NCBI GenBank assembly: GCA_964358895.1
Contig: CAYHPR010000006.1
Coordinates: 1 to 45,592 of the forward strand
DNA: 45,592 bases
Direction: 5' to 3'
DNA from: CAYHPR01 sp964358895
GTDB taxonomy: Archaea > Micrarchaeota > Micrarchaeia > CABMEP01
Below are positions 22,575 through 30,910 of this stretch, one piece after another. How positions within the stretch are numbered: position 1 is the stretch's first letter; every line of letters begins with the position of its first letter. The translations under genes were made by a program, and so were the position numbers. The notes beneath the pieces are model-generated. The model ran no database searches, was not told the DNA's origin, and saw only the letters and a program-made list of their open reading frames with translations.

Positions 22575-23282
22575 CTATTTAATTAACGATTGTTGGCTCC
22601 TATACAGATTAACTTCCTCTTTGAGACCTGAGTTATATTCCTCTAATGGTTTGTTTCCAGAAAAAATGAAGAAGCCTAGATTCTTTTCTTTTAAACTAAA
22701 TTCTACTTTCCAGTTTTTAGTAGTCTCATTATAATTTATCGAATAATTAGTTGAACCGATAGGTTTAAGCATATCATAAGGCACCTCTGAGTCAATCCCT
22801 TTTATTATCCTTTGATCTAAAACATCAGCTATAAAGAAAAAATATAAATTATTTTTTCCATTTTTACCATAAATAACTAAAGAACAATCACCAGAAAGTA
22901 TCTTTCTATTTGTAAATGAAAAAGAAAAATTTTCCATGTCCTCTTTATAAAAGTTGGATTTTTGTATAAACTTATCATTGATATAATCGTTATAATAATC
23001 CCAATTATCACTTGTTTCGATAGTGTACTTTGCAGCTTTACTCTCAAACATAACCGTCATAGTTGCTCTCACAACCTCCAACTTTTTCTCTTCTTGTTTC
23101 TGTCTGTTCCCATTAACATTCTGCGCAACCTGCACAGTCTGAGCTTTGGCTTTTTTTGTCTCTTTCTTCCCATTCAGAATAGACTCGGCCAGCAATCCCT
23201 TTGAAAGTGAGACCGCAATAAGAGCAGTAGCTACGGTAGTTGCAAAAGCTGCCTTTAATCGATTCTTTGTGACCTCTTTCAT
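22575..23282 (-). CDS. Exported or membrane-anchored protein, 235 aa
   Basis: An N-terminal signal-like segment (RLKAAFATTVATALIAVSLS, likely cleavage after LLA near residue 33) is followed by a Lys/Gln-rich linker and a beta-rich domain of about 150 residues (VVRATMTVMFESKAAKYTIE, MENFSFSFTNRKILSGDCSL, NYNETTKNWKVEFSLKEKNL). The family is unknown. It would face the outside, and is the first gene of the block that ends with the KaiC-like ATPase and its membrane protein. GGGAGTG is its ribosome-binding site, and ATTTAAATATAAG about 40 bp upstream is the likely TATA box. Confidence 0.65.
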   Translation of the reverse strand: MKEVTKNRLKAAFATTVATALIAVSLSKGLLAESILNGKKETKKAKAQTVQVAQNVNGNRQKQEEKKLEVVRATMTVMFESKAAKYTIETSDNWDYYNDYINDKFIQKSNFYKEDMENFSFSFTNRKILSGDCSLVIYGKNGKNNLYFFFIADVLDQRIIKGIDSEVPYDMLKPIGSTNYSINYNETTKNWKVEFSLKEKNLGFFIFSGNKPLEEYNSGLKEEVNLYRSQQSLIK

Positions 23283-23578
23283 CTTGCACTCCCTTCTTAT
23301 ATAACTGTTTTCTTATATTTAAATACTCTCTTTTAATTTCCTCTGCTGTATACTAATATAGCGGTTGTGACACGGCTCGGTATAAAATAGTATGTTGGAC
23401 AGGTGTCTAAGTTTTGTTAAGCCTCTTTAGGGCTTCTTTATCAGCCTCAAGAAAATATTAGACGAAAAGATTCAGAACATTTTCTATTCAAATATTCCTG
23501 TGTGTGGGTCTAGTGTTTGGACTAAGAAGTAGACTGACTTATGTCACAAAGCATTGGACAGACGTTAAATCTCTGTTT

Positions 23579-24076
23579 TCATTCATTGGCTTTGCGGAGA
23601 TAATAATCGAATAGCAATTTGAACACGGGCGTAAATCTTTCACCATCTGCTATCAACCGTTTTATCTCTGCAACGTCCATGAGCTTAAGCTCAGCAGTGT
23701 CTGAATGGATTGTCGGTTTTTGGTCTGTTTGCCCTATGAAAAAAGCTATAAATTCATTTGATGTCTCTTCGCTGGCCTCAAGCGTATGTAACAGCTTAAG
23801 ATTTATGTTTTTGAACCCAAGCTCTTCTTCTACCTCACGTTTGGCCGCTTGCTCGTAAAACTCTCCTTTAGCGACGTGGCCTGCAGCCGAAGAGTTATGG
23901 TACCCTGGGTACGTATCACAATGCTCTGCCCGTTTTTCGAGCCAAATGTTGGACCTGCCGTCAGAAATAAAGATGTGTACAGCACGATGTTTTAATTTAG
24001 TTTCGTGTATCCCTTTACGTGGAGCTTCTCCGATTACCTCATTATCTCCATTGACTACGTCTATTAATTCAACCAT
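23579..24076 (-). CDS. Nudix hydrolase (YfcD/IPP-isomerase-like subgroup)
   Basis: 165 aa. The Nudix box is complete: G66-HVAKG-E72-x7-REVEEELG (80-87), so it should bind Mg2+ and cleave a nucleoside-diphosphate-linked substrate. The sequence around it (LKHRAVHIFISDG, IWLEKRAEHCDTYPGYHNSS) is like YfcD and isopentenyl-diphosphate isomerase. However, the Cys-His active-site motif of true type I isomerases is absent, so I favour a Nudix hydrolase. I chose the ATG at 24076, which overlaps the methyltransferase stop (ATGGTTGA), over the longer frame to 24160; the overlap implies translational coupling in a three-gene operon. Confidence 0.85.
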   Translation of the reverse strand: MVELIDVVNGDNEVIGEAPRKGIHETKLKHRAVHIFISDGRSNIWLEKRAEHCDTYPGYHNSSAAGHVAKGEFYEQAAKREVEEELGFKNINLKLLHTLEASEETSNEFIAFFIGQTDQKPTIHSDTAELKLMDVAEIKRLIADGERFTPVFKLLFDYYLRKANE

Positions 24077-24746
24077 TTTGATCCCTTTCCGCTGGCTTTT
24101 GGACCATCGCTTCCACGCCAGTATAGAGTGTAGGATGATAAAGATTGAATACCTTATCAATCTTGCTAAGAACGCAGGCTAAAGCATGCAGATAAAGCAA
24201 CGGATTCAACAAGCTTGACACATGTGGATCACGCATAATGAATCGGATATCGTGTGAGACTAGAAAAAAGAAGCCGCTATATGGTTTACTCGTGATTTCC
24301 TTCACAACAAAACCTGTTTTATTGATAAGATAAAACAACCCTTCTACAGTAAAACGTTGATGGTCTATGGGATAACGGTGTTCACGCCAATAAAAGGGAA
24401 CCCAAATAAAAGCATTTCCTTCTGGTTTTAGTGTACGGTAGATTTCTCCTAAAACTTTTTCTGGGTTGTTAACGTGCTCTAACACTGCAATACATAATGC
24501 CGCATCTAGGGAATTGCTAGAAAACGGCAATTTTTCTGCATCACTCTGAAAATCTGGATTTTCGGTCGGATCCATATTCACAGTAAAATAATGCTGAAAA
24601 TATCTGTTATAGTTGTAACGTCCACCGCCAATGTCATACACTTTGTCTTCTTGCTTACAGTATAATCTTGCAAAATGTCTAACTCCGGAATCTATTTGAT
24701 TGCGAGTCAAAGTGTCGCGAGCGATTCTCTTAAGTCTGTTAAACAT
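24069..24746 (-). CDS. SAM-dependent methyltransferase (class I)
   Basis: 225 aa. Rossmann-fold methyltransferase: motif I VYDIGGG (36-42), an acidic strand end FTVNMDPTE, the LPFSSNSLDAALCIAVLEHV motif, and EIYRTLKPEGNAFIWVPFYW as post-I motifs of the Methyltransf_11 group. The methyl acceptor is unknown. The C-terminal half has a hydrophobic helix (LNPLLYLHALACVLSKI) that may contact membrane or lipid substrate. The start at 24746 has GAGGGG upstream and overlaps the TAA of the kinase gene (ATGTTTAA); the longer frame from 24761 is less likely. It is the middle gene of an overlapping kinase-methyltransferase-Nudix operon. Confidence 0.82.
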   Translation of the reverse strand: MFNRLKRIARDTLTRNQIDSGVRHFARLYCKQEDKVYDIGGGRYNYNRYFQHYFTVNMDPTENPDFQSDAEKLPFSSNSLDAALCIAVLEHVNNPEKVLGEIYRTLKPEGNAFIWVPFYWREHRYPIDHQRFTVEGLFYLINKTGFVVKEITSKPYSGFFFLVSHDIRFIMRDPHVSSLLNPLLYLHALACVLSKIDKVFNLYHPTLYTGVEAMVQKPAERDQNG

Positions 24747-25302
24747 ACAGTATCCCCTCATTCTGAAGCTTAAGAAATTCCCGTTCCCCTTGCTCAGAGA
24801 GATTCTGAAATGTTGTTTGATTTTTTATAACAACATCGCTGTTTTGCAGTAACGAAAGAAATCCTACTGAACATTTGCTCTTTTCAAGCGCTCTAAATTC
24901 ATATTTTGCTTTTTTAATTTCAAATTTTTCTCTAATTTGAAAACGCCGAAGACGAATGTGACGGGAAGCCGCTACATTAAAAAGGCAAGTTCGGTATCCT
25001 GAAAATTCTCGTTTTATTAGTTCAAGAAATTCTGAGCTATACACTCCACCAATGACTATCCCCCGCTCCGATATATTAGTGCGTATCTGCTCGATAAATT
25101 CTGGCCATAGAGCATAATATGTTTTCTCTAGACCCAATTGTTTATGGTACTCTGCGGGACTGCGGAAGCCTAATGAAGCAAACTTTTTACGTTGATAGCC
25201 GCCTGGATTAAATTGTGGAAGTTTGAATTTAGAATAGAGGTGCTCGGATAATGTGCTTTTCCCAGCAGCGGTTCCACCCGTGATGCAAACAATTAATCCC
25301 AT
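24739..25302 (-). CDS. P-loop kinase-like protein, 187 aa
   Basis: It begins MGLIVCITGGTAAGKSTLSE, with Walker A GGTAAGKS at 9-16, and has the size and layout of small-molecule kinases of the adenylate kinase/dephospho-CoA kinase group. A basic lid-like segment is visible (SRHIRLRRFQIREKFEIKKA). The substrate cannot be assigned. It is the first gene of an operon in which the stop of each gene overlaps the start of the next, pointing to a joint pathway with the methyltransferase and Nudix hydrolase. It is divergent from the GNAT gene, with about 245 bases between. Confidence 0.72.
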   Translation of the reverse strand: MGLIVCITGGTAAGKSTLSEHLYSKFKLPQFNPGGYQRKKFASLGFRSPAEYHKQLGLEKTYYALWPEFIEQIRTNISERGIVIGGVYSSEFLELIKREFSGYRTCLFNVAASRHIRLRRFQIREKFEIKKAKYEFRALEKSKCSVGFLSLLQNSDVVIKNQTTFQNLSEQGEREFLKLQNEGILYV

Positions 25303-25515
25303 CTTTATCTAGTTATATTGTGTTTTTGTCCTTTTATACCTTGCTGAAATGTGATATTTTTCATTGCTACCCTCAGTGTAAGGAGATTATGACCGCACGA
25401 ACTGATGCTCCCCATTATACCTCTCCAACTGACCGGGAACTTCTGATCTAATAAATGTCTAGACCTGTTTTCCCAGAAGTTTATAACTTCCGTTGTGGTT
25501 GGATCCCTCCAGTAG

Positions 25516-25529
25516 TATTTAAATAAAAG
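25516..25529 (+). promoter_or_regulatory. TATA box of the GNAT gene
   Basis: TATTTAAATAAAAG centred about 26 bp before the ATG at 25548, with no ribosome-binding site: a leaderless promoter. Confidence 0.55.
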
Positions 25530-25547
25530 TTAACGTTATAGTATATT

Positions 25548-26081
25548 ATGAAACAAATCACCTTGGCGGGTAAGCGCTTTGAAATTAAAAGGATAAGTGA
25601 ATACAAGAGCAGTGATGCTAAAAAATTTCAAAGATACATTAATCCACTGCTTAAGGAAGGTTTCCTACTTTTAGACAAACCAATGACTCTAAAAGAAGAG
25701 ACCGGATGGCTGAAAAAAGAAAAAATTCAGGAGAAAAATAAAAAGAGAGCCGTGACAGTTGCACAAATTGGAGACCAAATTGCAGGAATAGCAGAAATGT
25801 GGAAAAAAGTAGGTATTATGTCCCACGTAGCAGAGCTTGGAATTTCTGTGGGCGAAAAATACAGAGGGATAGGGCTTGGTGAATTTCTACTTAAGGAAAC
25901 AATTATTTCAGTTAAAAGGGAATTGAAACCGAAGGTTCTGAGATTATCAGTATTAGCAATTAACCAACGTGCAATAAATCTTTACAAAAAAATTGGTTAC
26001 AAGACTGTTGCTGTGATTCCAAAACAGTTTAGAAGAAAAGGCAAACTTATTGATGAGCTAATTATGATTAGATCAGCTTAA
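25548..26081 (+). CDS. GNAT-family N-acetyltransferase
   Basis: 177 aa. The GNAT core is visible: HVAELGISVGEKYRGIGLGE contains the beta-4 strand and the acetyl-CoA pyrophosphate-binding R-G-x-G-x-G loop. LRLSVLAINQRAINLYKKIG then gives the N-x-x-A-x-x-L-Y-x-K-x-G motif of the RimI-like group. It transfers an acetyl group from acetyl-CoA to an amine, perhaps a protein N-terminus or lysine; the substrate is not evident. Its 3' end overlaps the convergent hisS gene by 9 bases. Confidence 0.9.
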   Translation: MKQITLAGKRFEIKRISEYKSSDAKKFQRYINPLLKEGFLLLDKPMTLKEETGWLKKEKIQEKNKKRAVTVAQIGDQIAGIAEMWKKVGIMSHVAELGISVGEKYRGIGLGEFLLKETIISVKRELKPKVLRLSVLAINQRAINLYKKIGYKTVAVIPKQFRRKGKLIDELIMIRSA

Positions 26082-27293
26082 CTTGCTCTCGATCCTTCCA
26101 GCAGCATCCTTGACTGGAATCATTTCTTCTTCTCCAGTGGCCATGTTGCGCAATGTCACTTTCTTCATCTTTGCTTCCTTCTCACCAAGAACGATTGAGA
26201 ATGGAACGCCTATGGAGTTTGCATATTCAAACTGTTTCTTTATGTTGCGTTCTGTGAGATCGAATATGGCAGGGATGCCAAGTTTTCTTAGGGTTTGAGC
26301 AATTTCAATTCCGTATTCGTAAAATTTGTCATCTATGACTCCGATAAAAACTGTAGCTCCCGTGAGGGGAGCTTCCTTTTCTTTATCAGTCACTTCGTTT
26401 ATCCTGTCAATTCCGAAAGAGATACCAACTGCTGGTGAAGGTGTGCCGTAAAGTCCAAGCAAGTCGTCATATCTGCCTCCTGCTGCCAGGCTGCCGATTC
26501 CTGAATCATCTTCGATCTCAATAAGACTGGAAGTGTAATAATCTAAACCTCTAGCGAGGGAGTAGTCTATAGATATGTTTTTGACTCCGTAAAGTTTAGC
26601 AAATTCAATTATCTGCTCAAGTCTGTCAACATCGACAAACTCTTTCTTCTTTGACTCGATCATCTTGAATAACGTTTTCAAGCTGCTATCATCAATTCCT
26701 TCCTTTTGTAGTGCCTCTTTTACAGCTTCGGATCCTTTCTTCTTAACCTTATCGAGCTCACGCATAACAGTCTGAGTCTTTGCCTGATCGATCCCTGACT
26801 TAAGTATTATGTCTTTTAGTGTTTCTTTACTGTTTAATCTGATTGTTGGATCTTTTATTCCGATATCGGCAAGTATCGCATCGGCTGCGGCAAGCAACTC
26901 AGCTTCACACTTAGGGCTATTGCTTCCGATAATGTCCATATCAGCCTGCCAAAACTCACGGAACCGACCCTTTTGTGGCTCGTCTCGTCGCCAAACAGGA
27001 CCGATCCGGTATGTCTTTACTGGCTTAGGTAGAGAAGTGTTTGAAATAAAGCGAGCAAGACCCACAGTAAAGTCGAATCTGAGAGCTGTGTCATCATTTT
27101 CTATCTTGAATAATTGGCCTCTTACTTCATCTCCTGATTTCTTTGTCAGTGTATCAAAATATTCAAGAGCAGGAGTCTCAACTGGTGCAAATCCATAAGT
27201 TGTAAAGATCTTTTCCACTTTGGCAAGTAGCTTTTTGCGCTTAAGCGCTTCTTTCGGTCCGATGTCCCGCATTCCCCTTGGTGTCCTGTCCAT
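26073..27293 (-). CDS. hisS: Histidyl-tRNA synthetase
   Basis: 406 aa class II synthetase that charges tRNA-His. Visible motifs: PRGMRDIGPKEA at the start, VKTYRIGPVWRRDEPQKGRF (motif 2, with the FREFWQADMDIIG extension), LARGLDYYTSSLIEIE (histidine A motif), LAAGGRYDDLLG and GISFGIDR (motif 3). The C-terminal anticodon-binding domain starts near residue 315. Length is on the short side but complete for the archaeal form. The ATG at 27293 is a few bases upstream of the Pro-Arg-Gly motif as expected. The KaiC-like gene lies 37 bases upstream on the same strand. Confidence 0.97.
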   Translation of the reverse strand: MDRTPRGMRDIGPKEALKRKKLLAKVEKIFTTYGFAPVETPALEYFDTLTKKSGDEVRGQLFKIENDDTALRFDFTVGLARFISNTSLPKPVKTYRIGPVWRRDEPQKGRFREFWQADMDIIGSNSPKCEAELLAAADAILADIGIKDPTIRLNSKETLKDIILKSGIDQAKTQTVMRELDKVKKKGSEAVKEALQKEGIDDSSLKTLFKMIESKKKEFVDVDRLEQIIEFAKLYGVKNISIDYSLARGLDYYTSSLIEIEDDSGIGSLAAGGRYDDLLGLYGTPSPAVGISFGIDRINEVTDKEKEAPLTGATVFIGVIDDKFYEYGIEIAQTLRKLGIPAIFDLTERNIKKQFEYANSIGVPFSIVLGEKEAKMKKVTLRNMATGEEEMIPVKDAAGRIESKLS

Positions 27294-27330
27294 ATTCTCA
27301 CGATGTTTTCTAGCCCATCAATAAGTATGT

Positions 27331-28191
27331 CTACTTCTTTCTTTTTAACTTTGGTCTTTTAACTAATCTTTTGATTGGTTTTCTAGATTTAACATTTTTT
27401 GGCTGCCTAGATTGTTTAACTAATTTAGGCTGCTTTGGCAACTTGATTGCTACTCCTTCTTTTGAGAGAATGTAATCGTACCAATCTGCTGGAGCTCCAG
27501 TAAAGCCACTAACTCTGATCTGTCTTCCTTTTAGCTCAATAATTCCATCCGCAAGACCAGTCAGAAGCTTTGCTGTTTTATCCTCATGAACTTCTGACTG
27601 AAGTGAAAAACCAAATGTTATTCCGTCAGTTCTCAGTTTGCCCATGAAAAACTGCATGAATCTAAATACTGAATCCTCACCAAAGTTTTCGATTAGTGTG
27701 GATAAAGAGTGTATAATGACGATGGGCTTTCTTTTGCTGTATGCACTTATTGTATCAAGAAAATCTGTGGCAGTAATCGAGATCTGACTTAATGTATAAG
27801 GAACTTCCATGCACTTTACTGTTTCAGTAGAAGGACAGGTACCGAATTGCTGAGAATAACAGTCAATAACGTAAAAATTTCTTCTAATCTCTTTGTTCTT
27901 ATCAATATTCCATCCACTGCTTTTCATCATATTCTGCCAATTCACTGCACCAAAGTCAGTAAGAATAAATATTACGGGGCGATTTTTTAGAAGGGAGGAG
28001 TATGCAATTTTCATCAGCAATGGCTTTTTTCCAGAATGAGGAGGACTGAAAACAACAAATGAAGAGCCTTCTGGAATACCTCCGCCTAAAAGCTTATCTA
28101 AACCGGGAACACGGGTGTTAAGCAGGCGAACTGACTCACCATTAGTGTTATTAACGCTATTTTTAATTATTTTTTTTATTTTTTTTGCCAC
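27331..28191 (-). CDS. KaiC-like protein with degenerate nucleotide-binding motifs
   Basis: 286 aa. The RVPGLDKLLGGGIPEGSSFV opening matches KaiC/RadA-family ATPases, but the Walker A position reads SPPHSGKKP (about residues 49-57) instead of GxxxxGK(S/T), and the Walker B aspartate is replaced (VIIHSLSTL). ATP hydrolysis is therefore unlikely, though the fold seems intact. The last 35 residues are a very basic Lys/Arg-rich tail (KSRKPIKRLVKRPKLKRKK), suggesting nucleic-acid or membrane binding. The start is GTG at 28191 with a GTGATATT ribosome-binding site. A 26-aa membrane peptide gene lies 11 bases upstream. It is probably a regulatory paralogue of the intact enzyme at 18819. Confidence 0.75.
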   Translation of the reverse strand: MAKKIKKIIKNSVNNTNGESVRLLNTRVPGLDKLLGGGIPEGSSFVVFSPPHSGKKPLLMKIAYSSLLKNRPVIFILTDFGAVNWQNMMKSSGWNIDKNKEIRRNFYVIDCYSQQFGTCPSTETVKCMEVPYTLSQISITATDFLDTISAYSKRKPIVIIHSLSTLIENFGEDSVFRFMQFFMGKLRTDGITFGFSLQSEVHEDKTAKLLTGLADGIIELKGRQIRVSGFTGAPADWYDYILSKEGVAIKLPKQPKLVKQSRQPKNVKSRKPIKRLVKRPKLKRKK

Positions 28192-28202
28192 AATATCACT
28201 AG

Positions 28203-28283
28203 TTAAAAGAACTCAACAATCAGATAGATAATAACAAAAATTAGCAACACAATAGCTGCCGTAAATATCAACTCTGTGAGCAT
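28203..28283 (-). CDS. Small single-pass membrane protein, 26 aa
   Basis: ATG at 28283; the product MLTELIFTAAIVLLIFVIIY followed by LIVEFF is essentially one membrane helix. A TATA-like TTTATAAAAG lies about 25 bp upstream, so it would be leaderless. It is 11 bases upstream of the degenerate KaiC-like gene on the same strand, making co-transcription likely. Small size limits confidence, but the position and promoter spacing support a real gene. Confidence 0.5.
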   Translation of the reverse strand: MLTELIFTAAIVLLIFVIIYLIVEFF

Positions 28284-28302
28284 AATCTAAATTCGAATCA
28301 GC

Positions 28303-28318
28303 TTTTATAAATATAGGT
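28303..28318. promoter_or_regulatory. Shared TATA region of a divergent gene pair
   Basis: TTTTATAAATATAGGT can serve as box A in both directions: about 25 bp before the ATG at 28283 (minus) and about 28 bp before the ATG at 28339 (plus). Confidence 0.4.
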
Positions 28319-28338
28319 ATAGCTATTCTAGGGAGAAG

Positions 28339-29511
28339 ATGATAATAGGAATTGTATCTGATACACATTTAGGCTATCCTAGATTCTATGATGACTCGTT
28401 TAAACAATTTGATGAGGCCTTTAAAGGCGCGTGTGATAACTCGGACCTGGTGATACTTCCGGGAGACATCTTCGATACAAAACTACCGAAATTTGAAGTA
28501 ATTGCTAAAGCAATGCAGAGCTTTGAGTATGGAAAGCAGAAGAAATGGCAAGTGAAGAGTAATACAGGTGAAGGAGCAGTTGTAGCAATACACGGTACAC
28601 ATGACCGAAGATCAAAAGAAGCAATTAATCCTGTCCAATTGCTTGAGAGATCTGGATTCATAACCAACCTACACGACCGAACGATTATTTTTGAAAAAAA
28701 TGGAGAAAAAGTAGCTATAACTGGGTTCGGCGGTGTTCCCGAGGAATACGCAGAAACTTCACTAGAGGCATTTAATCCTAAGCCCGTACCTAGTGCTTAC
28801 AACATTCTTGTCTTCCATCAAACAATTCTTGATGTAATCCCTGTGGCGACAGTTGGACTTAGCCTAAAGAAGATGCCGGAAGGATTTGATCTCTATCTCT
28901 GTGGCCACATCCACAAAAGAATCATAATGAAAAAACATGGAAAGTTTCTTCTCATTCCTGGCAGTACGGTGATTACACAACTGAAAAAAGAAGAGACTGA
29001 AAAAAAAGCGTATGTTTTATTTGATACAAAAACAGGTGAACCGAAATTTGTTGAAATAAACAGCAGACCATTCTTCCATCAGGAATTACAGTTAGTTGAT
29101 GCAGATTACACTCTTGTCGAGAAGAAATGCAGAGAGTTCATTGAATCAATCTTGGAAAAAGACTTAGAAATGCCAATAATCAAAATCCAGGTGAAAGGAA
29201 AAATTAAATCGGGATTAAAGAAAGAGAATATTGATCTCTCTCCAATTTATTCGGAATATGAAAATAAAGTTTATCTTGAAATTGACAACCAACTAGATTC
29301 AGACAGCCTTAAGGAAAAGATGGAAACTTTCAGAAAACTGTATGAAGAAAAAATGTCGGTAAGAGAGATAGGTGTTGAAATATTAAAGAAAAAACTGGCA
29401 GATGCTGGACAGGATGCATCGGATACACATAAGTTATTTGAAACCTTGAGTGACAGTAAAAATGTGGATAGATATCTGGAAGAAGTAATAAAGAAAAATA
29501 ACAAAAAATAA
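28339..29511 (+). CDS. Mre11-like DNA repair nuclease (calcineurin-like phosphoesterase)
   Basis: 390 aa metallophosphoesterase with the five motifs of the Mre11/SbcD family: DTH (Asp8, His10), GD (42-43), GTHD (86-89), the isolated His160 in VFHQT, and GHIH (189-192). Mre11 processes DNA double-strand breaks, normally with Rad50. The usual Asn in GNHD is Thr here. The region after residue 230 is a capping domain plus helical tail (EKMETFRKLYEEKMSVREIG) where Rad50 would bind. No rad50 gene is in the window. GGGAG precedes the ATG. The gene is convergent with acdA. Confidence 0.85.
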   Translation: MIIGIVSDTHLGYPRFYDDSFKQFDEAFKGACDNSDLVILPGDIFDTKLPKFEVIAKAMQSFEYGKQKKWQVKSNTGEGAVVAIHGTHDRRSKEAINPVQLLERSGFITNLHDRTIIFEKNGEKVAITGFGGVPEEYAETSLEAFNPKPVPSAYNILVFHQTILDVIPVATVGLSLKKMPEGFDLYLCGHIHKRIIMKKHGKFLLIPGSTVITQLKKEETEKKAYVLFDTKTGEPKFVEINSRPFFHQELQLVDADYTLVEKKCREFIESILEKDLEMPIIKIQVKGKIKSGLKKENIDLSPIYSEYENKVYLEIDNQLDSDSLKEKMETFRKLYEEKMSVREIGVEILKKKLADAGQDASDTHKLFETLSDSKNVDRYLEEVIKKNNKK

Positions 29512-29513
29512 GA

Positions 29514-30890
29514 TTATTGCTGAGCTGTTTTTTCCCTATATTTTGCATAACACAACAACTTTGCCAATGCTTTTGTTGCAACATAAGGCGAGGAGTAGGT
29601 AGGAACGCCTGACTCTTCCAGTTGAGTTCGTACCATTTCAGTATACGTGCCACCCATGGTCAGACCAATAATTGTTTTCTTTTTCTGTTGAACTGCTTTA
29701 TCGATTATTGGAATTAAACCTTCATCGAGAGCAATTGTTTGAAAAAATGGGATGACTATTATTGAATCAATATTATCATCTGCTATAAACGCTTCGAGTG
29801 CTTTTTCATACCTGCCTTTATCTGCATCTCCTGCAAGATCCAGAGGGTTTGCTGCATTAACATGCTGAGGCATTATGCTTCTTAGACTTTGCGTTGTATT
29901 TTCGCTTAACTCGGCCAGGCTAAGTCCGTTCATTTCAACCCAATCAGTAGTTAAGACACCGATTCCTCCTCCGTTTGTAATTATTCCGACTTTATCTCCT
30001 TTTGGAAATGGCTGGAGGAATATTTTCGAGAAATCAAAAAGATCTGTAAGTGACTCGACTTCGATTATTCCTGCTTGCTTAAATGCTGCTGAATAAACAT
30101 CATAACTGCCTGCGAGTGAAGCAGTGTGAGATTGAGCAGCACGGGCTCCTCCTTTTGTTTTACCTGCTTTGATAAGGATTATTGGTTTATGCATGCTTAC
30201 TTCTTTAGCAATTTCATAAAATCTCCTGCCATCCTTTGCAGATTCCATATAGATTGCGATTACTTTTGTCTTTGGATCGTCTTTATAGAATTCTAGCAGG
30301 TGACTTTCATTTACAACAGTTGCATTACCGTATGAAATAAAAGAGGCGATTCCGACGCCCATCTTTGCAGCTATATCAATTACTGCGGCTCCAACAGCTC
30401 CGCTCTGTGTCATAAACGAGATTTCGCCGGGCCCTGGTCTCTTTGTTTTGTAAACAGGATTGAATACGCCATCCATTCTTATTGAAGGATTAATTACGCC
30501 CATACAATTTGGACCTATCATTGCTATATCAGCATCTTTAGCAATCTGTGCTATTTCCTGCTCCTCCGTAATATTGCCGACTTCGGAAAAACCACTGCTG
30601 ATAACAATTACTCCTTTTACTTTCTTTTCTACACATTGTTGCATAACCTGCTTAACAAGCGGTGCTGGAACTGCAATTACAGCTAGATCAATTGGACCAA
30701 GAATATCTTTGAGTGAGGGGTAGATAGGTTGTCCAATTATCTCGTAAGCATTTGGATTAACGCCGTAGATGTTGCCATTAAAATTACCTTCAACTAAATT
30801 ACGAAATATTACGTGGCCTATTTTAGTTGTATCTTTGGACGCACCAATTACTGCGATCGACTTAGGGTTAAATATTGAATTAAGATCCAT
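29514..30890 (-). CDS. acdA: Acetyl-CoA synthetase (ADP-forming), alpha subunit
   Basis: 458 aa. It converts acyl-CoA, ADP and phosphate to acid, CoA and ATP, the energy-conserving step of archaeal fermentation. CoA-binding domain at the N-terminus (FNPKSIAVIGASKDTTKIGH..., GPNCMGVINP); the central and C-terminal succinyl-CoA-ligase-like domains include SFMTQSGAVGAAVID and the phospho-histidine loop AAQSHTASLAGS. Length is normal for a free alpha subunit. The beta subunit is encoded 20 bases upstream on the same strand, so the two form an operon; many other organisms carry them fused. Confidence 0.94.
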   Translation of the reverse strand: MDLNSIFNPKSIAVIGASKDTTKIGHVIFRNLVEGNFNGNIYGVNPNAYEIIGQPIYPSLKDILGPIDLAVIAVPAPLVKQVMQQCVEKKVKGVIVISSGFSEVGNITEEQEIAQIAKDADIAMIGPNCMGVINPSIRMDGVFNPVYKTKRPGPGEISFMTQSGAVGAAVIDIAAKMGVGIASFISYGNATVVNESHLLEFYKDDPKTKVIAIYMESAKDGRRFYEIAKEVSMHKPIILIKAGKTKGGARAAQSHTASLAGSYDVYSAAFKQAGIIEVESLTDLFDFSKIFLQPFPKGDKVGIITNGGGIGVLTTDWVEMNGLSLAELSENTTQSLRSIMPQHVNAANPLDLAGDADKGRYEKALEAFIADDNIDSIIVIPFFQTIALDEGLIPIIDKAVQQKKKTIIGLTMGGTYTEMVRTQLEESGVPTYSSPYVATKALAKLLCYAKYREKTAQQ

Positions 30891-30910
30891 CCTACCATCT
30901 TCATACGAAA

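Noticed and set aside
23579..24076. Isopentenyl-diphosphate isomerase (type I)
   Set aside because: The Nudix box is present, but the active-site cysteine motif of true isomerases is missing; a YfcD-like Nudix hydrolase fits better.
25389..25451. 20-codon ORF with AAGGAGATT before its ATG (MTARTDAPHYTSPTDRELLI)
   Set aside because: The ribosome-binding site is attractive, but the frame is very short, no promoter box fits, and the peptide has no supporting context.
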